DNA from: Pseudoduganella buxea
GTDB taxonomy: Bacteria; Pseudomonadota; Gammaproteobacteria; Burkholderiales; Burkholderiaceae_D
Reading direction: 5' to 3'
Assembly: GCF_009720835.1 (NCBI RefSeq)
Contig: NZ_WNKZ01000032.1
Location: forward strand, 1-58,533
DNA: 58,533 bases
A program made the translations under genes and the position numbers. This document shows positions 20,076 to 30,897 of this stretch, piece after piece (position 1 is the stretch's first letter; each line of letters starts with the position of its first letter). Below the pieces are notes generated by a model, which searched no databases, was not told the DNA's origin, and was given only the letters and a program-made list of their open reading frames with translations.

Positions 20076-21065
20076 ATGGCACTGATAACAAGAACGATAG
20101 CACTGGGCGTGCTGGCCGCCTGCGCGGCCGGAGGCGGCTTCGCCTGGTGGGCCCAGGCCCCGATCACGGCGGCGGGCGAGCCGATCCCCTTCACCATCAG
20201 CAAAGGCAGCGGTGCCCATGCGGCCGGCCAGCAGATCGCCGGTGCCGGCGTGCCGATGCAGCCCTTGCTGTTCAACGTGCTGGCCCGGGCCACGGGCAAG
20301 AGCGGGCGCCTGAAGGCCGGCTCCTACGAACTCAAGCCAGGCACGACGCCGCTGCGCCTGATCGACCAGCTGGTGCGGGGCGAATACGCCCAGGAGACCC
20401 TGACGATCATCGAAGGCTGGACCTTCCGCCAGATGCGCCAGGCCATTGCCGCCCACAAGGGCCTGAAGCACGACACAGTCGGCCTGTCCGACCGCGAGCT
20501 GATGACCAGGCTCGATACCGAATACAAGGACGCGGAAGGGCTGTTCTTCCCCGATACCTACCTGTTCGCCAAAGGCTCGTCGGAGCTGCAGATCTACAAG
20601 CAGGCCCACACGGCCATGATGCAGCACCTGACGGCCGCCTGGGAAAAGCGCGCGCCGGACCTGCCGTACACGACGCCCTACCAGGCCCTGACGATGGCCT
20701 CCATCGTCGAGAAGGAAACGGGCCAGAAGTCCGAGCGGGCCATGATCGCGGCCGTGTTCGTGAACCGGCTCAAGCTGGGCATGATGCTGCAGACCGACCC
20801 CACCGTCATCTACGGCATCGGCGAGAAGTTCGACGGCAATATCCGCAAGAAGGACCTGGAGACGGACACGCCGTACAATACCTATATGCGTACCGGCCTG
20901 CCGCCGACGCCGATCGCCCTGCCGGGCCTGCAGTCGCTGGCGGCGGCAATGATGCCGGCCCGTTCGAACGCGCTGTATTTCGTCGCCCGCGGCAACGGCA
21001 CCAGCCAGTTTTCAGACAATCTGACCGACCATAACCGGGCGGTCAACCAGTACCAGAGACAATGA
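20076..21065 (+). CDS. mltG: Endolytic murein transglycosylase
   Basis: MltG cleaves nascent glycan strands in the inner-membrane periplasmic face and sets glycan length. The 329-residue protein has an N-terminal membrane anchor (about residues 5-27), a LysM-like region ([13 protein letters not shown]), and the YceG catalytic domain with Glu212 in [11 protein letters not shown] and QTDPTVIYG and SRYNTY-like [15 protein letters not shown]. The stop overlaps tmk (ATGA). The order mltG-tmk-holB-pilZ-tatD is conserved in many proteobacteria. Confidence 0.94.
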   Translation: MALITRTIALGVLAACAAGGGFAWWAQAPITAAGEPIPFTISKGSGAHAAGQQIAGAGVPMQPLLFNVLARATGKSGRLKAGSYELKPGTTPLRLIDQLVRGEYAQETLTIIEGWTFRQMRQAIAAHKGLKHDTVGLSDRELMTRLDTEYKDAEGLFFPDTYLFAKGSSELQIYKQAHTAMMQHLTAAWEKRAPDLPYTTPYQALTMASIVEKETGQKSERAMIAAVFVNRLKLGMMLQTDPTVIYGIGEKFDGNIRKKDLETDTPYNTYMRTGLPPTPIALPGLQSLAAAMMPARSNALYFVARGNGTSQFSDNLTDHNRAVNQYQRQ

Positions 21066-21688
21066 CTTCACGCGGCAAATTCATCACCTTCGAAGGCATC
21101 GACGGTGCCGGCAAGTCCACCCATATCCGCTACTGCGCCGACCTGATCGCCGCCAGCGGGGTGGAGCTCGTCAGCACGCGCGAACCGGGCGGCACGCCCC
21201 TGGGCGAAAAGCTGCGCGAACTGATCCTGCATGAAGCGATGCACCTGGAAACGGAAGCGCTGCTGGTGTTCGCCAGCCGGCGCGAACATATCGCCCAGCT
21301 GATCGAGCCGGCCCTGGCGCGAGGTGCCTGGGTCATCTCCGACCGTTTCACCGATGCCAGCTTTGCCTACCAGGGCGGCGGGCGCGGGCTGGAGCTGGTC
21401 AAGATCGACACGCTGGCCAACTGGGTCCACCCCGAGCTGTCGCCGGACCTGACCATCCTGTTCGACGTGCCGCTGGACGTGGCGCGGGCCCGGCTCGACG
21501 CCACCCGCGAACTGGACCGCTTCGAGCAGGAAAAGGCCGATTTCTTCCTGGCGGCCCGCAACGAGTACCTGCGCCGTGCCGCCGCCGAGCCGGCGCGCTT
21601 TCGCGTGATCGACTCGAGCCAGAGCATCGACGCCATCCGCGTCGAGCTCGACGCCATCGTGGCCGCGCTGCTGGCCGGGGCGGCATGA
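21062..21688 (+). CDS. tmk: Thymidylate kinase
   Basis: Tmk phosphorylates dTMP to dTDP in DNA precursor synthesis. The 208-residue protein has the P-loop GIDGAGKST (residues 12-20), [11 protein letters not shown] for base binding, and [18 protein letters not shown] with the DR(Y/F) motif. The RXXXX-type LID region is short and acidic-basic ([14 protein letters not shown]), as in type II enzymes. Start and stop both overlap neighbours by 4 nt (mltG and holB), so the three are translationally coupled. Confidence 0.95.
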   Translation: MTSRGKFITFEGIDGAGKSTHIRYCADLIAASGVELVSTREPGGTPLGEKLRELILHEAMHLETEALLVFASRREHIAQLIEPALARGAWVISDRFTDASFAYQGGGRGLELVKIDTLANWVHPELSPDLTILFDVPLDVARARLDATRELDRFEQEKADFFLAARNEYLRRAAAEPARFRVIDSSQSIDAIRVELDAIVAALLAGAA

Positions 21689-22725
21689 GCGGCGCGGTGG
21701 AGACGGCGATGCGCCCGGACGTGTATCCATGGCAGCAGGGCGCGTGGGGCCAGCTGCAGCTGCTGCGCCAGCGCCTGCCGCACGCCATCCTGTTCCATGG
21801 CGCGGCCGGCATCGGCAAGGCCGACTTCATCGAGCATTTCGCCCAGGGCCTGCTGTGCGAGAACGTGCGCGCGGACGGCCATGCCTGTGGCGCCTGCCCG
21901 TCCTGCGGCTGGTTCGTGCAGGGCAGCCACCCGGACTACCGGCGCATCCGCCCGGAAGCGTTCGAGGACGAACCGGGCGAAGGCGAGGAGGGCGAGGACA
22001 AGAAGAGCAAGACCAAGCCGTCGAAGGAAATCAAGATCGAGCAGGTGCGCGCGCTGACCGACTTCATGAACATCTCGACGCACCGGCAGGGCCTGCGCGT
22101 GGTGGTGCTGTATCCGGCGGAGGCGCTGAACATGCCGGCCTCGAACGCGCTGCTGAAGACCCTGGAGGAGCCGCCGCCGGGTACCGTGTTCCTGCTGGCC
22201 TCGAACAGCCTGGACCGGCTGTTGCCGACGATCCTGTCGCGCTGCCGCAAGTTCGCCCTGCCGCTGCCGGCCCATGCCGAGGCGCTGGCCTGGCTGCAGG
22301 CCCAGGGCGTGGCCGATGCCGACAGCTGGCTGCGCGAGCAGGGCGGGGCGCCGCTGGCGGCGCTGGCCCAGTCCGAGGCCGGCAACCGCGACGAGATCGA
22401 CGCGCTGCTGCAGTACCTGGCCCATCCCGGCGTGGAAGGGGCGCTGCGCACGGCCGACAAGCTGCAGAAGGTGCCCCTGTCGTCGCTGGTGGCATGGCAG
22501 CAGCGCTGGCTGTACGACGTGTTTTCCTGCAAGTTGACGGGCAACATCCGGTATTATCCCCGTTATGGCCGCGAGCTCAAGGCGCTGGCCGAGAAGGTCC
22601 ACGTCAGCCGGCTGCTGGCCGCCATCAAGGGCACGGCCGAGCGGCGCGCCACGGCGGACCACCCGCTGTCGCCAAAGCTGTTCATCGAGGACATGCTGCT
22701 GGACTATACCTCTTGCTGTGCCTGA
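21685..22725 (+). CDS. holB: DNA polymerase III subunit delta prime
   Basis: HolB is the non-ATP-hydrolysing delta' wrench of the clamp loader. The 346-residue protein shows the AAA+ start [11 protein letters not shown], a P-loop relic GAAGIGKA (residues 39-46, lacking the usual Ser/Thr), and a zinc module with Cys58, Cys68, Cys71 and Cys74 (ACGACPSC). A charged Glu/Lys-rich insert follows (about residues 92-118). [21 protein letters not shown] is the sensor/arginine-finger region typical of HolB. It follows tmk with a 4-nt overlap. Confidence 0.93.
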   Translation: MSGAVETAMRPDVYPWQQGAWGQLQLLRQRLPHAILFHGAAGIGKADFIEHFAQGLLCENVRADGHACGACPSCGWFVQGSHPDYRRIRPEAFEDEPGEGEEGEDKKSKTKPSKEIKIEQVRALTDFMNISTHRQGLRVVVLYPAEALNMPASNALLKTLEEPPPGTVFLLASNSLDRLLPTILSRCRKFALPLPAHAEALAWLQAQGVADADSWLREQGGAPLAALAQSEAGNRDEIDALLQYLAHPGVEGALRTADKLQKVPLSSLVAWQQRWLYDVFSCKLTGNIRYYPRYGRELKALAEKVHVSRLLAAIKGTAERRATADHPLSPKLFIEDMLLDYTSCCA

Positions 22726-22753
22726 ACCTGCCGCCCTGCCTGAAAGGATGTCC

Positions 22754-23146
22754 ATGAGCGCTGGCCCCGATCCGCATACCGTGCCGGGCGCACCGCCCCC
22801 GGGCCTGGCCCGGCCGACGGTGCTGTCGCTGGCGATCCGGGAAAAGGCGGCCCTGTACGCGGCCTACATGCCCTTCCTGAAGAACGGCGGCATTTTCGTG
22901 CCGACCCAGAAGGCCTATAAGGTCGGCGACGAAATCTACCTGATTTTGACGCTGATGGACGACGGCACGAAATATCCCATCGCCGGCAAGGTGGTGTGGA
23001 TCACGCCGGCCGGGGCCCACAACAACAAGGCGCAGGGCATCGGTGTCCATTTCCCGGACGACGAGACGGGCCAGCGCACCCGTGCCCGCATCGAGGAAAT
23101 CCTCGGCGCGGCCCTGCGTTCCTCGCGCGCCACCCACACCCTCTGA
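22754..23146 (+). CDS. pilZ: Type IV pilus assembly protein PilZ
   Basis: A 130-residue PilZ of the founding P. aeruginosa kind: LSLAIREKAALYAAYMPFLK, NGGIFVPTQKAYKVGDEIYL and GKVVWITPAGAHNNKAQGIG match it closely. Like that PilZ it lacks the RxxxR/DxSxxG c-di-GMP-binding residues, so it probably acts through protein contacts in pilus assembly rather than by binding c-di-GMP. Of two close ATGs, 22754 is chosen because AAAGG lies 6 nt before it; 22748 would leave no room. The holB-pilZ order is the classic one. Confidence 0.92.
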   Translation: MSAGPDPHTVPGAPPPGLARPTVLSLAIREKAALYAAYMPFLKNGGIFVPTQKAYKVGDEIYLILTLMDDGTKYPIAGKVVWITPAGAHNNKAQGIGVHFPDDETGQRTRARIEEILGAALRSSRATHTL

Positions 23147-23156
23147 TCACCGCCAC

Positions 23157-23702
23157 ATGTCTCATAGTCACATGTCCCACAGCCGCACCGCATACGTTCA
23201 CCGCATCGCCACCCTCGACGACCTGCCGACCATCGTCGCCATCTACAACAGCACCATCGCCTCGCGCGAAGTGACGGCCGATACCGAGCCCGTGTCGGTC
23301 GACTCGCGGCTGAACTGGTTCCACGAGCACCAGCCGGAACGGCGGCCCCTGTGGGTGATCGAGGCGGCCGGCGACATATCGGAAAAGCCGGCCATCCTGG
23401 GCTGGATCTCGTACTCGAACTTCTACGGCCGCCCGGCGTATTCCGGCACGGCCGAGGTGTCGATCTATATCGACGAAGCATGGCGCGGCAAGGGCATCGG
23501 CCGCTACGCGCTGACGGAAGCCATCGCCCACGCCCCGAAGATCGCCGTCCACACGGTGCTGGGTTTCATCTTCGGCCACAACGGCGCCAGCCTGGCCCTG
23601 TTCAGGAAGTTCGGCTTCGAACAGTGGGCCAATTTCCCCAAGGTGGCCAACCTGGACGGCGTCGAGCGCGACCTGATCATCCTCGGCAAGCGCGTGGCGT
23701 AG
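23157..23702 (+). CDS. GNAT acetyltransferase, phosphinothricin-acetyltransferase-like
   Basis: A 181-residue GNAT protein of the Pat/YncA type. RIATLDDLPTIVAIYNSTIASREVT is the usual N-terminus, and IYIDEAWRGKGIGRYAL the acetyl-CoA loop. FGHNGASLALFRKFGFEQW and VERDLIILGKRV complete the fold. The start region has two in-frame ATGs (23157 and 23172) with a repeated MSH-SHMSHS; neither has a clear ribosome site. It sits between pilZ and tatD where such an insertion is not universal. Substrate unknown; amino-acid analogues are typical. Confidence 0.8.
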   Translation: MSHSHMSHSRTAYVHRIATLDDLPTIVAIYNSTIASREVTADTEPVSVDSRLNWFHEHQPERRPLWVIEAAGDISEKPAILGWISYSNFYGRPAYSGTAEVSIYIDEAWRGKGIGRYALTEAIAHAPKIAVHTVLGFIFGHNGASLALFRKFGFEQWANFPKVANLDGVERDLIILGKRVA

Positions 23703-23754
23703 GGCGATGGAAGACCGGCGAAAAACCGGAGACAGTCCCCTGTTTTAAAGCAAT

Positions 23755-23797
23755 AGTTGCCAGAAAAATGGGGTCTGTCCCCATTTTTCGGGCAACT
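23755..23797. repeat. Long palindrome with GGGGTCTGTCCCC core, copy 1
   Basis: GAAAAATGGGG (23763-23773), TCTGT, then CCCCATTTTTC (23779-23789) is a perfect inverted repeat. It is extended by AGTTGCC (23755-23761) and GGCAACT (23791-23797), giving 19-bp arms with one mismatch. It could work as a terminator between the GNAT gene and tatD. The inner 25 bp are identical to the copy at 26700-26724. A half-copy GACAGTCCCC precedes it at about 23731-23740. Confidence 0.75.
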
Positions 23798-23811
23798 GTT
23801 ACAATCGCCCC

Positions 23812-24594
23812 ATGTTTATCGACTCACACTGCCATATCGATTTTCCGGAGCTGGCAGCCCGGATGCCTGAACTGCGCGCCAAGATGGCGGAGAACGGCGT
23901 CACGCACGCCTTGTGCGTGTCCGTCGACCTGCCGGACTTCCCCCGCGTGCTTGCGCTGGCAGAACAGTATCCGAATATCTTCGCCTCCGTCGGCGTGCAT
24001 CCCGACTACGAGGACACGCCCGAGCCTACGGTCGAGCAGCTGGTCGAGCTGTCGAACCATCCGAAGATCGTCGCCATTGGCGAAACGGGGCTGGATTACT
24101 ACCGCCTGACGGGCGACCTGGAATGGCAGCGAGAGCGCTTTCGCATCCATATCCGCGCCTCGCGCGCGACGAAAAAACCCCTGATCATCCACACCCGCGC
24201 GGCCAGCGAGGACACCATCCGCATCATGCGCGAGGAAGGTGCCGGCACGGGCGACGGCGGCGTGGCCGGCGTCATGCACTGCTTCACGGAGTCGCTGGAA
24301 GTGGCCCAGGCGTCGATGGAACTGGGCTTCTATATCTCGTTCTCCGGCATCGTCACGTTCAAGAGCGCCAAGGAGCTGCAGGCCGTGGCCCTGGCCGTGC
24401 CGCTCGAGCGCATGCTGATCGAAACGGATTCGCCGTACCTGGCGCCCGTGCCGTACCGGGGCCGGATGAACGAGCCGGGCTACGTGGCCCACGTGGCCGA
24501 ATATATCGCCCAGCTGAAGGGCGTATCGGTCGAGGAAGTCGCCGCGCAAACGACGGCCAACTTCTTCAAGCTGTTCAGCGGAGCGCAAGCCTGA
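23812..24594 (+). CDS. TatD family deoxyribonuclease (YcfH type)
   Basis: A 260-residue TatD-family metal-dependent hydrolase; family members are 3'-5' exonucleases or DNases. The metal ligands are visible: FIDSHCHIDFPE with His7 and His9, GETGLDYYR with the Glu, PLIIHTRAA, GVMHCFT and the late LIETDSPYLAP with the Asp. Position after holB-pilZ is the typical ycfH context. The stop overlaps the ankyrin gene start by one base (TGATG). Confidence 0.9.
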   Translation: MFIDSHCHIDFPELAARMPELRAKMAENGVTHALCVSVDLPDFPRVLALAEQYPNIFASVGVHPDYEDTPEPTVEQLVELSNHPKIVAIGETGLDYYRLTGDLEWQRERFRIHIRASRATKKPLIIHTRAASEDTIRIMREEGAGTGDGGVAGVMHCFTESLEVAQASMELGFYISFSGIVTFKSAKELQAVALAVPLERMLIETDSPYLAPVPYRGRMNEPGYVAHVAEYIAQLKGVSVEEVAAQTTANFFKLFSGAQA

Positions 24595-25298
24595 TGGGAC
24601 TGCGCCTTCGATTGATCCGCCGCCGGCTCGCGGCCATCGCCATCGCCATTGCGTCGTTTGGGACGGCGCCCCACGTCCACGCCGCGCCCGGCCAGGCCAG
24701 CGAGGCGGACGCCGTGACCTTCTTCCGCGCCGCCCAGGTGGATGACGCGCGCCGCATCAAGCCCCTGCTGGCGCGTGGGCTGGACCCGAACCTGCGCGAG
24801 CCCGAACGTGGCGAAACAGCCCTCATCACGGCCCTGCGCTATGATGCGATGAACGTGTTCGAGCTGCTGCTGGCGCAGCCGAAGATCGCGCTGGACGCCC
24901 AGGCGGACAACGGCAACACGGCCCTGATGATGGCGGCCTTCCGCAAGAACAAGGCCGCCGTCGAGAAACTCGTCGCCAAGGGCGCCCAGGTCAACCGGCC
25001 CGGCTTCACGGCCCTGCATTACGCCGCTGCCGCCGGCGATATCGACATCCTGCGCTACCTGCTCGAACAGCATGCGTATATCGACGCCGAATCGCCCACC
25101 AAGGTGACCCCGCTGATGCTGGCGGCCCGGGAAGGCCAGGAAGAGGCGGTGAAAGTGCTGCTGGAAGAGGGCGCCGACGCCACCTTGCGCGACAGCGGCT
25201 TCAAGCTGACGGCCGCGGAAATGGCCGAGAAGGCGGACAAGCCGTGGATCGCCGAAGCCATCCGCAAGCACCTGGCGGCCAGGGGCGGCAAGCGCTAG
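24594..25298 (+). CDS. Exported ankyrin-repeat protein
   Basis: A 234-residue protein with a signal peptide (LRLRLIRRRLAAIAIAIASF ... HVHA-A) and about five ankyrin repeats covering residues 45-220: GETALITALRYDAMNVFELL, NGNTALMMAAFRKNKAAVEK, FTALHYAAAAGDIDILRYLL and TPLMLAAREGQEEAVKVLL. Such periplasmic ankyrin proteins mediate protein contacts; their partners are unknown. It is coupled to tatD (one-base overlap), an arrangement seen in related betaproteobacteria. Confidence 0.85.
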   Translation: MGLRLRLIRRRLAAIAIAIASFGTAPHVHAAPGQASEADAVTFFRAAQVDDARRIKPLLARGLDPNLREPERGETALITALRYDAMNVFELLLAQPKIALDAQADNGNTALMMAAFRKNKAAVEKLVAKGAQVNRPGFTALHYAAAAGDIDILRYLLEQHAYIDAESPTKVTPLMLAAREGQEEAVKVLLEEGADATLRDSGFKLTAAEMAEKADKPWIAEAIRKHLAARGGKR

Positions 25299-25334
25299 GG
25301 CCGCTGGCCATCGTTCGAACTGGACGGGTTTTCC

Positions 25335-25352
25335 CGGCGACCTCGCCGTTTT
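25335..25352 (+). terminator. Intrinsic terminator after the mltG-to-ankyrin operon
   Basis: CGGCG (25335-25339), loop ACCT, CGCCG (25344-25348) followed by TTTT, 37 nt after the ankyrin gene. The stem is short (5 bp) but GC-rich. Confidence 0.55.
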
Positions 25353-25377
25353 GAGTTGTCCAATTGCTGTCGATAAT
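25350..25377 (+). promoter_or_regulatory. Candidate promoter of the PRMT-like methyltransferase gene
   Basis: TTTGAG at 25350-25355 and GATAAT at 25372-25377 are 16 nt apart and lie about 38 nt before the ATG at 25415. The region is noticeably AT-richer than its surroundings. Confidence 0.4.
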
Positions 25378-25414
25378 AGCGTTATTGCCAGTGGCACATA
25401 TCAAAGGATCGACC

Positions 25415-26353
25415 ATGTTGAACGAACGCGAAATCGAAAGCTGCTACCTGGGCCAGTTCATCCCCGTCCATTACCATCACAATATGCTGATGGACAATAA
25501 CCGCATGCACAGCTTCAAGTCGGCCATCGACTACATCGTCAAGCCGGGCATGAAGGTGCTGGAACTGGGCGGCGGCACGGGCGTGCTGTCCTTCTTCGCG
25601 GCGGCCAAGGCGGCCCACGTCTACTGCGTCGAATTCAATCCGGACATGGTCAAGGAAGCGCGCAAGTTCATGGCGATCAACCCGAACGGCGACAAGGTGG
25701 AAGTGATCCACGCCGACGCTTTCGAATACCTGCCGCCGGAGCCGGTCGACGTCGTCATCTGCGAAATGATCCACGTGGCCATGCTGCGCGAGAAGCAGGT
25801 CGAGGTGATCGAATCGTTCAAGCGCCGCTACCAGCAGAAATTCGGCGGCCCGCTGCCCATCTTCATTCCCGAGGCCGTGCTGATGGCTGTCCAGCCCCTG
25901 CAGCAGGAATACGATTTCGAAGGTTTTTACGCGCCCATCGTGCAGTTCCAGGAAACGGGCGTCGTGCACACCCAGTCGGTCGAGCTGGCGCAGCCGGCCG
26001 TGTACGGCGTCATCGACTTCACGCAACCGAACGCGCTGTCGTTCGCGTGGTCGGGCAAGTTCGTCATCGAGCGCGACGGCACCCTGAACGCGATGCGTTT
26101 CGTGACGAAGAACATCCTGGCCGTCGTACCGGAACGCTCGTCCACCATCGACTGGCTGAACCACTACATGAACCTGCCGCTGGCGCAGCCCGTCAAGGTA
26201 CGCCAGGGCGACGTCGTGCAGGTCAGCTTCGCCTACCGCGCCGGCGGCTCGCTGCCGTCGCTGGAAGCGGCGCTGCAGGCCACCGTGCTGTTCGAAGCCG
26301 TGCCCGAAGTGGCCGTGCCGGCACCGGTCGCGCCCATCGGCGCGCTGGCCTGA
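25415..26353 (+). CDS. Class I SAM methyltransferase related to protein arginine methyltransferases
   Basis: A 312-residue protein. Motif I is VLELGGGTGVLSFFAA (residues 48-63), with Glu73 ending strand beta2 and DAF at 101-103 for adenine. Residues 116-129 read CEMIHVAMLREKQV: Glu117 and Glu126 have exactly the spacing of the double-E loop of PRMTs (SEWMGYxLLxES), which holds the substrate arginine. Downstream IPEAVLMAVQP and STIDWLNHYMNLPLAQPVKV correspond to the PRMT beta-barrel, with IDW in the place of the THW loop. The C-terminus is a Pro/Ala-rich tail. It stands alone with its own promoter and ATCGACC before the start. Substrate unknown; arginine methylation is a hypothesis. Confidence 0.75.
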   Translation: MLNEREIESCYLGQFIPVHYHHNMLMDNNRMHSFKSAIDYIVKPGMKVLELGGGTGVLSFFAAAKAAHVYCVEFNPDMVKEARKFMAINPNGDKVEVIHADAFEYLPPEPVDVVICEMIHVAMLREKQVEVIESFKRRYQQKFGGPLPIFIPEAVLMAVQPLQQEYDFEGFYAPIVQFQETGVVHTQSVELAQPAVYGVIDFTQPNALSFAWSGKFVIERDGTLNAMRFVTKNILAVVPERSSTIDWLNHYMNLPLAQPVKVRQGDVVQVSFAYRAGGSLPSLEAALQATVLFEAVPEVAVPAPVAPIGALA

Positions 26354-26488
26354 GCGGCCGCGCAGCTCCCGCACCGTTCATCCCGCCTTTTTGACGGCCG
26401 GTCGGCGCCACGCGCCACCGGTCGCATTCCGCGCCACGCACCGCCCACGGACGTTACAGTAGCACCTCACGGATTTTCGGAGGCTGCG

Positions 26489-26686
26489 ATGTTCGGTTTC
26501 ATGCTGTGGTTGCTTCTGCTCCTGCTGTGCTGGCCGCTGGCCTTGCTGGCCCTGCTGCTGTATCCCGTCTGCTGGCTGCTGACACTGCCGTTCCGGCTGA
26601 TCGGCATCGGCGTCGATGCCATCTTCGAGACCCTGCGGGCCATTGTGCTGCTGCCGGCGCGCGTGCTGGGCGGCGCCCGGCGCTGA
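26489..26686 (+). CDS. Small hydrophobic membrane protein
   Basis: A 65-residue protein made almost entirely of one long or two short membrane segments: LWLLLLLLCWPLALLALLL then VCWLLTLPFRLIGIGVDAIF, ending in a basic ARVLGGARR tail. CGGAGG lies 5-10 nt before the ATG, a strong ribosome site for so small a frame. Similar short Leu-rich proteins occur in related bacteria without known function. No partner gene is adjacent. Confidence 0.65.
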   Translation: MFGFMLWLLLLLLCWPLALLALLLYPVCWLLTLPFRLIGIGVDAIFETLRAIVLLPARVLGGARR

Positions 26687-26692
26687 GAGAAG

Positions 26693-26731
26693 TTGCTCGA
26701 AAAATGGGGTCTGTCCCCATTTTTTGAGCAA
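26693..26731. repeat. Long palindrome with GGGGTCTGTCCCC core, copy 2
   Basis: TTGCTC plus GAAAAATGGGG, a TCTGT loop, then CCCCATTTTTT plus GAGCAA: arms of 17 bp with one mismatch. The central 25 bp (26700-26724) equal copy 1 at 23764-23788. It lies between the convergent small membrane protein and pldA genes and probably serves as a bidirectional terminator. Confidence 0.75.
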
Positions 26732-26740
26732 TGTTGCTAT

Positions 26741-27844
26741 TTAGAACTCGACCAGGAAGCCGCCGCCCACCGACACCTGCGAGTAGTTGTAGTCGATCAG
26801 GCTCTGGCCGTACCCCGAGAAGAACTGCAGGTAGCCTTTCAGGTTGTCGCGCACGGGCATGGCCACGCCCACCTGCACGGCGCCGTGCTTCGTGTGGAAG
26901 TTGCGGCGGGCCGTCATCGAGTATTCCGTGCCGTCGTCGCGGTAGGTCACGCGCAGGTCGCCGTGGCCCATGAAGTCGGTGATGTCGAGGTTGTCGTTGT
27001 CCGACTTGTCGTTGTCGAGCCGCTTCCAGGCCCGCAGCGTCACGCCGAACTTGCCGTATTCGCCGCCCAGCTCGCCATACACGCGGTTCCAGCTGCGCGA
27101 CAGCGTCGACGTCTGGCCATTCGACTGGTGCACGACACCGAGGCCGGCGTAGCGGAAGTCGAAGCCGCCGAGGCGCTTGCCGATCGGCATGACGGCCATG
27201 ATTTCCGGCTGGTAGTTGGTTTCACGGAAGGGGCTGGATGCGCTGCGGTTATACGCCTGCCAGAAGCTTTGCTGGGTGTAGCCGAACCACAGGTCGACGG
27301 GCGAGCCGGCGATGGTTTCCAGCATCTTCATCTTGAAGCTCAACTGGTACATCAGTTCGACGTGCTTCGATTTCAGTCCGGCCGGCGTGACTTCCTCGAA
27401 CGGCGTATCGTTGGTGCTGTTGCTGTAGTTGGCCAGCAGCAGGTAGGTGTCGCGGTGCGGGCGGAAATTGAACACGCCCCGCTTGCTGCCCTGGTCCAGC
27501 TCCCACTGCGGCACCATGCGCGATACCTGCGGCGCGCCGGCCAGTGCCGGCGTGGCCGGCTGCGTCGTGGCAGGCGCGGCCTGGGCCACGGCGGAGTTGC
27601 CGGCATTGGCGGCGGCGGACGGCGCCACCACGACGCCGTCCGCCGCCGGGGCGCGCTTGGCCAGAGAGTCGTAGCAGGCCAGCCGGCCGGTCGGGTCGCC
27701 CAGCAGGGCGCAGCGTTCCAGGGTCTGCTCGACCGGCGCCGTTACCGAAGCGGGGGCATCGGTGGCGATCTGGCCGAAGGCGAAGGATGGGGAGAGCGCG
27801 GCCATGGCCATAAGGAGGGGGGAAGTGCGTAGTTTCATTGTCAT
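26741..27844 (-). CDS. pldA: Outer membrane phospholipase A
   Basis: PldA is a calcium-dependent dimeric beta-barrel that degrades phospholipids mislocalised to the outer leaflet. The 367-residue protein has a signal peptide (to about residue 24), a non-conserved Ala/Pro-rich region (residues 27-105), and the barrel from about 110. The catalytic set is His239 and Ser241 in VVHQSNG and Asn253 in LSRSWNRVY, with the same spacing as E. coli His142, Ser144 and Asn156. The chain ends in VSVGGGFLVEF, with the terminal Phe required by the Bam machine. Confidence 0.9.
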   Translation of the reverse strand: MTMKLRTSPLLMAMAALSPSFAFGQIATDAPASVTAPVEQTLERCALLGDPTGRLACYDSLAKRAPAADGVVVAPSAAANAGNSAVAQAAPATTQPATPALAGAPQVSRMVPQWELDQGSKRGVFNFRPHRDTYLLLANYSNSTNDTPFEEVTPAGLKSKHVELMYQLSFKMKMLETIAGSPVDLWFGYTQQSFWQAYNRSASSPFRETNYQPEIMAVMPIGKRLGGFDFRYAGLGVVHQSNGQTSTLSRSWNRVYGELGGEYGKFGVTLRAWKRLDNDKSDNDNLDITDFMGHGDLRVTYRDDGTEYSMTARRNFHTKHGAVQVGVAMPVRDNLKGYLQFFSGYGQSLIDYNYSQVSVGGGFLVEF

Positions 27845-28008
27845 AATATCATTCAGTTGGCAGCAACACGCAGTATAGGGGTTGCCGAGCTGAACCGCCG
27901 CACGAATGCTTGAAAGGTGGAAACAGCACCCAAACCATGCCGGCCCGGCCCTGGTGGAACGTTGCTAGAATCGTCGGGCACCCATCGTCAACCTCCAAGG
28001 AGAATGTC

Positions 28009-30114
<2,106 letters not shown>

Positions 30115-30128
30115 ACGGGCGCGGAAAA

Positions 30129-30154
30129 GTCCGATCCAGTATACGGAATCGGAC
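30129..30154 (+). other. Hairpin after fusA
   Basis: GTCCGAT (30129-30135) and ATCGGAC (30148-30154) form a 7-bp stem around CC-AGTATAC-GG, 15 nt after the fusA stop. No T-run follows, so it may be a processing or weak termination structure. Confidence 0.35.
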
Positions 30155-30270
30155 GATAGGAAGACCTTGCGCCACGTTCTAGGATGACTTCTACCCGCCG
30201 CGTGCCGGGGCCCTGCGCGCCCTGGCGCGGCGGCATTTTCCGACAAACAAGCGATGCACAAGGAGGAACG

Positions 30271-30837
30271 ATGATCAATCGACTGGTGACTCTGGCGGCC
30301 CTGGCGGTGGGCGGCGCCTACCTGGCCAGGCAGCTGAAGAAGAACGGTATGCTGAAGGGCGATTCGACCGTGCGCGAGACCATCGTCGTGGACGTGCCGT
30401 TGCGCACGGCCTACGACCAGTGGACGCAGTTCGAGGAATTCCCGTCGTTTATGGACAGCGTGCAGGAAGTGCGCCAGCTCGACGACAAGCGGCTGCGCTG
30501 GAAGGCCGACGTGGCCGGCAAGACGATCGAGTGGGATGCGGAGATCACGGCGCAGGTGCCGGACCGGCGCATTGCGTGGCGCAGCACGACGGGCACGCCC
30601 AACAGCGGCATCGTCAGCTTCGAGCCGCTGGGCTCCCGCCGTACGCGGATCGTGCTGGAAATGACGTACACGCCCGGTGGCCCGCTGGAAGTGGCCGGCG
30701 ATGCGCTGGGTGCCGTCCGGACGGAGGCGCGCAACAACCTGCGCCGCTTCAAGGAAACCATCGAGGCCCGCGGCCGGGAAACGGGCGCCTGGCGCGGCAC
30801 GATCGCCGGCGACAAGCCGCAGCCGACGACGCATTGA
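30271..30837 (+). CDS. Membrane-anchored SRPBCC (START-like / Coq10-type) protein
   Basis: A 188-residue protein with an N-terminal hydrophobic segment (LVTLAALAVGGAYLARQLKK) followed by an SRPBCC lipid- or polyketide-binding domain: RETIVVDVPLRTAYDQWTQF, FPSFMDSVQEVRQLDDKRLRW and VSFEPLGSRRTRIVLEMTY. Related cyclase/dehydrase-like proteins are often induced by stress; ligand unknown. AAGGAGGA lies 6 nt before the ATG. It is 156 nt downstream of fusA and probably has its own promoter. Confidence 0.78.
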   Translation: MINRLVTLAALAVGGAYLARQLKKNGMLKGDSTVRETIVVDVPLRTAYDQWTQFEEFPSFMDSVQEVRQLDDKRLRWKADVAGKTIEWDAEITAQVPDRRIAWRSTTGTPNSGIVSFEPLGSRRTRIVLEMTYTPGGPLEVAGDALGAVRTEARNNLRRFKETIEARGRETGAWRGTIAGDKPQPTTH

Positions 30838-30897
30838 CGGTCCGGGCGGGCGGCGCGGGCCGCCTGCCCGGTTTGTCTCGGCCGGCCCCCGCTGGCC

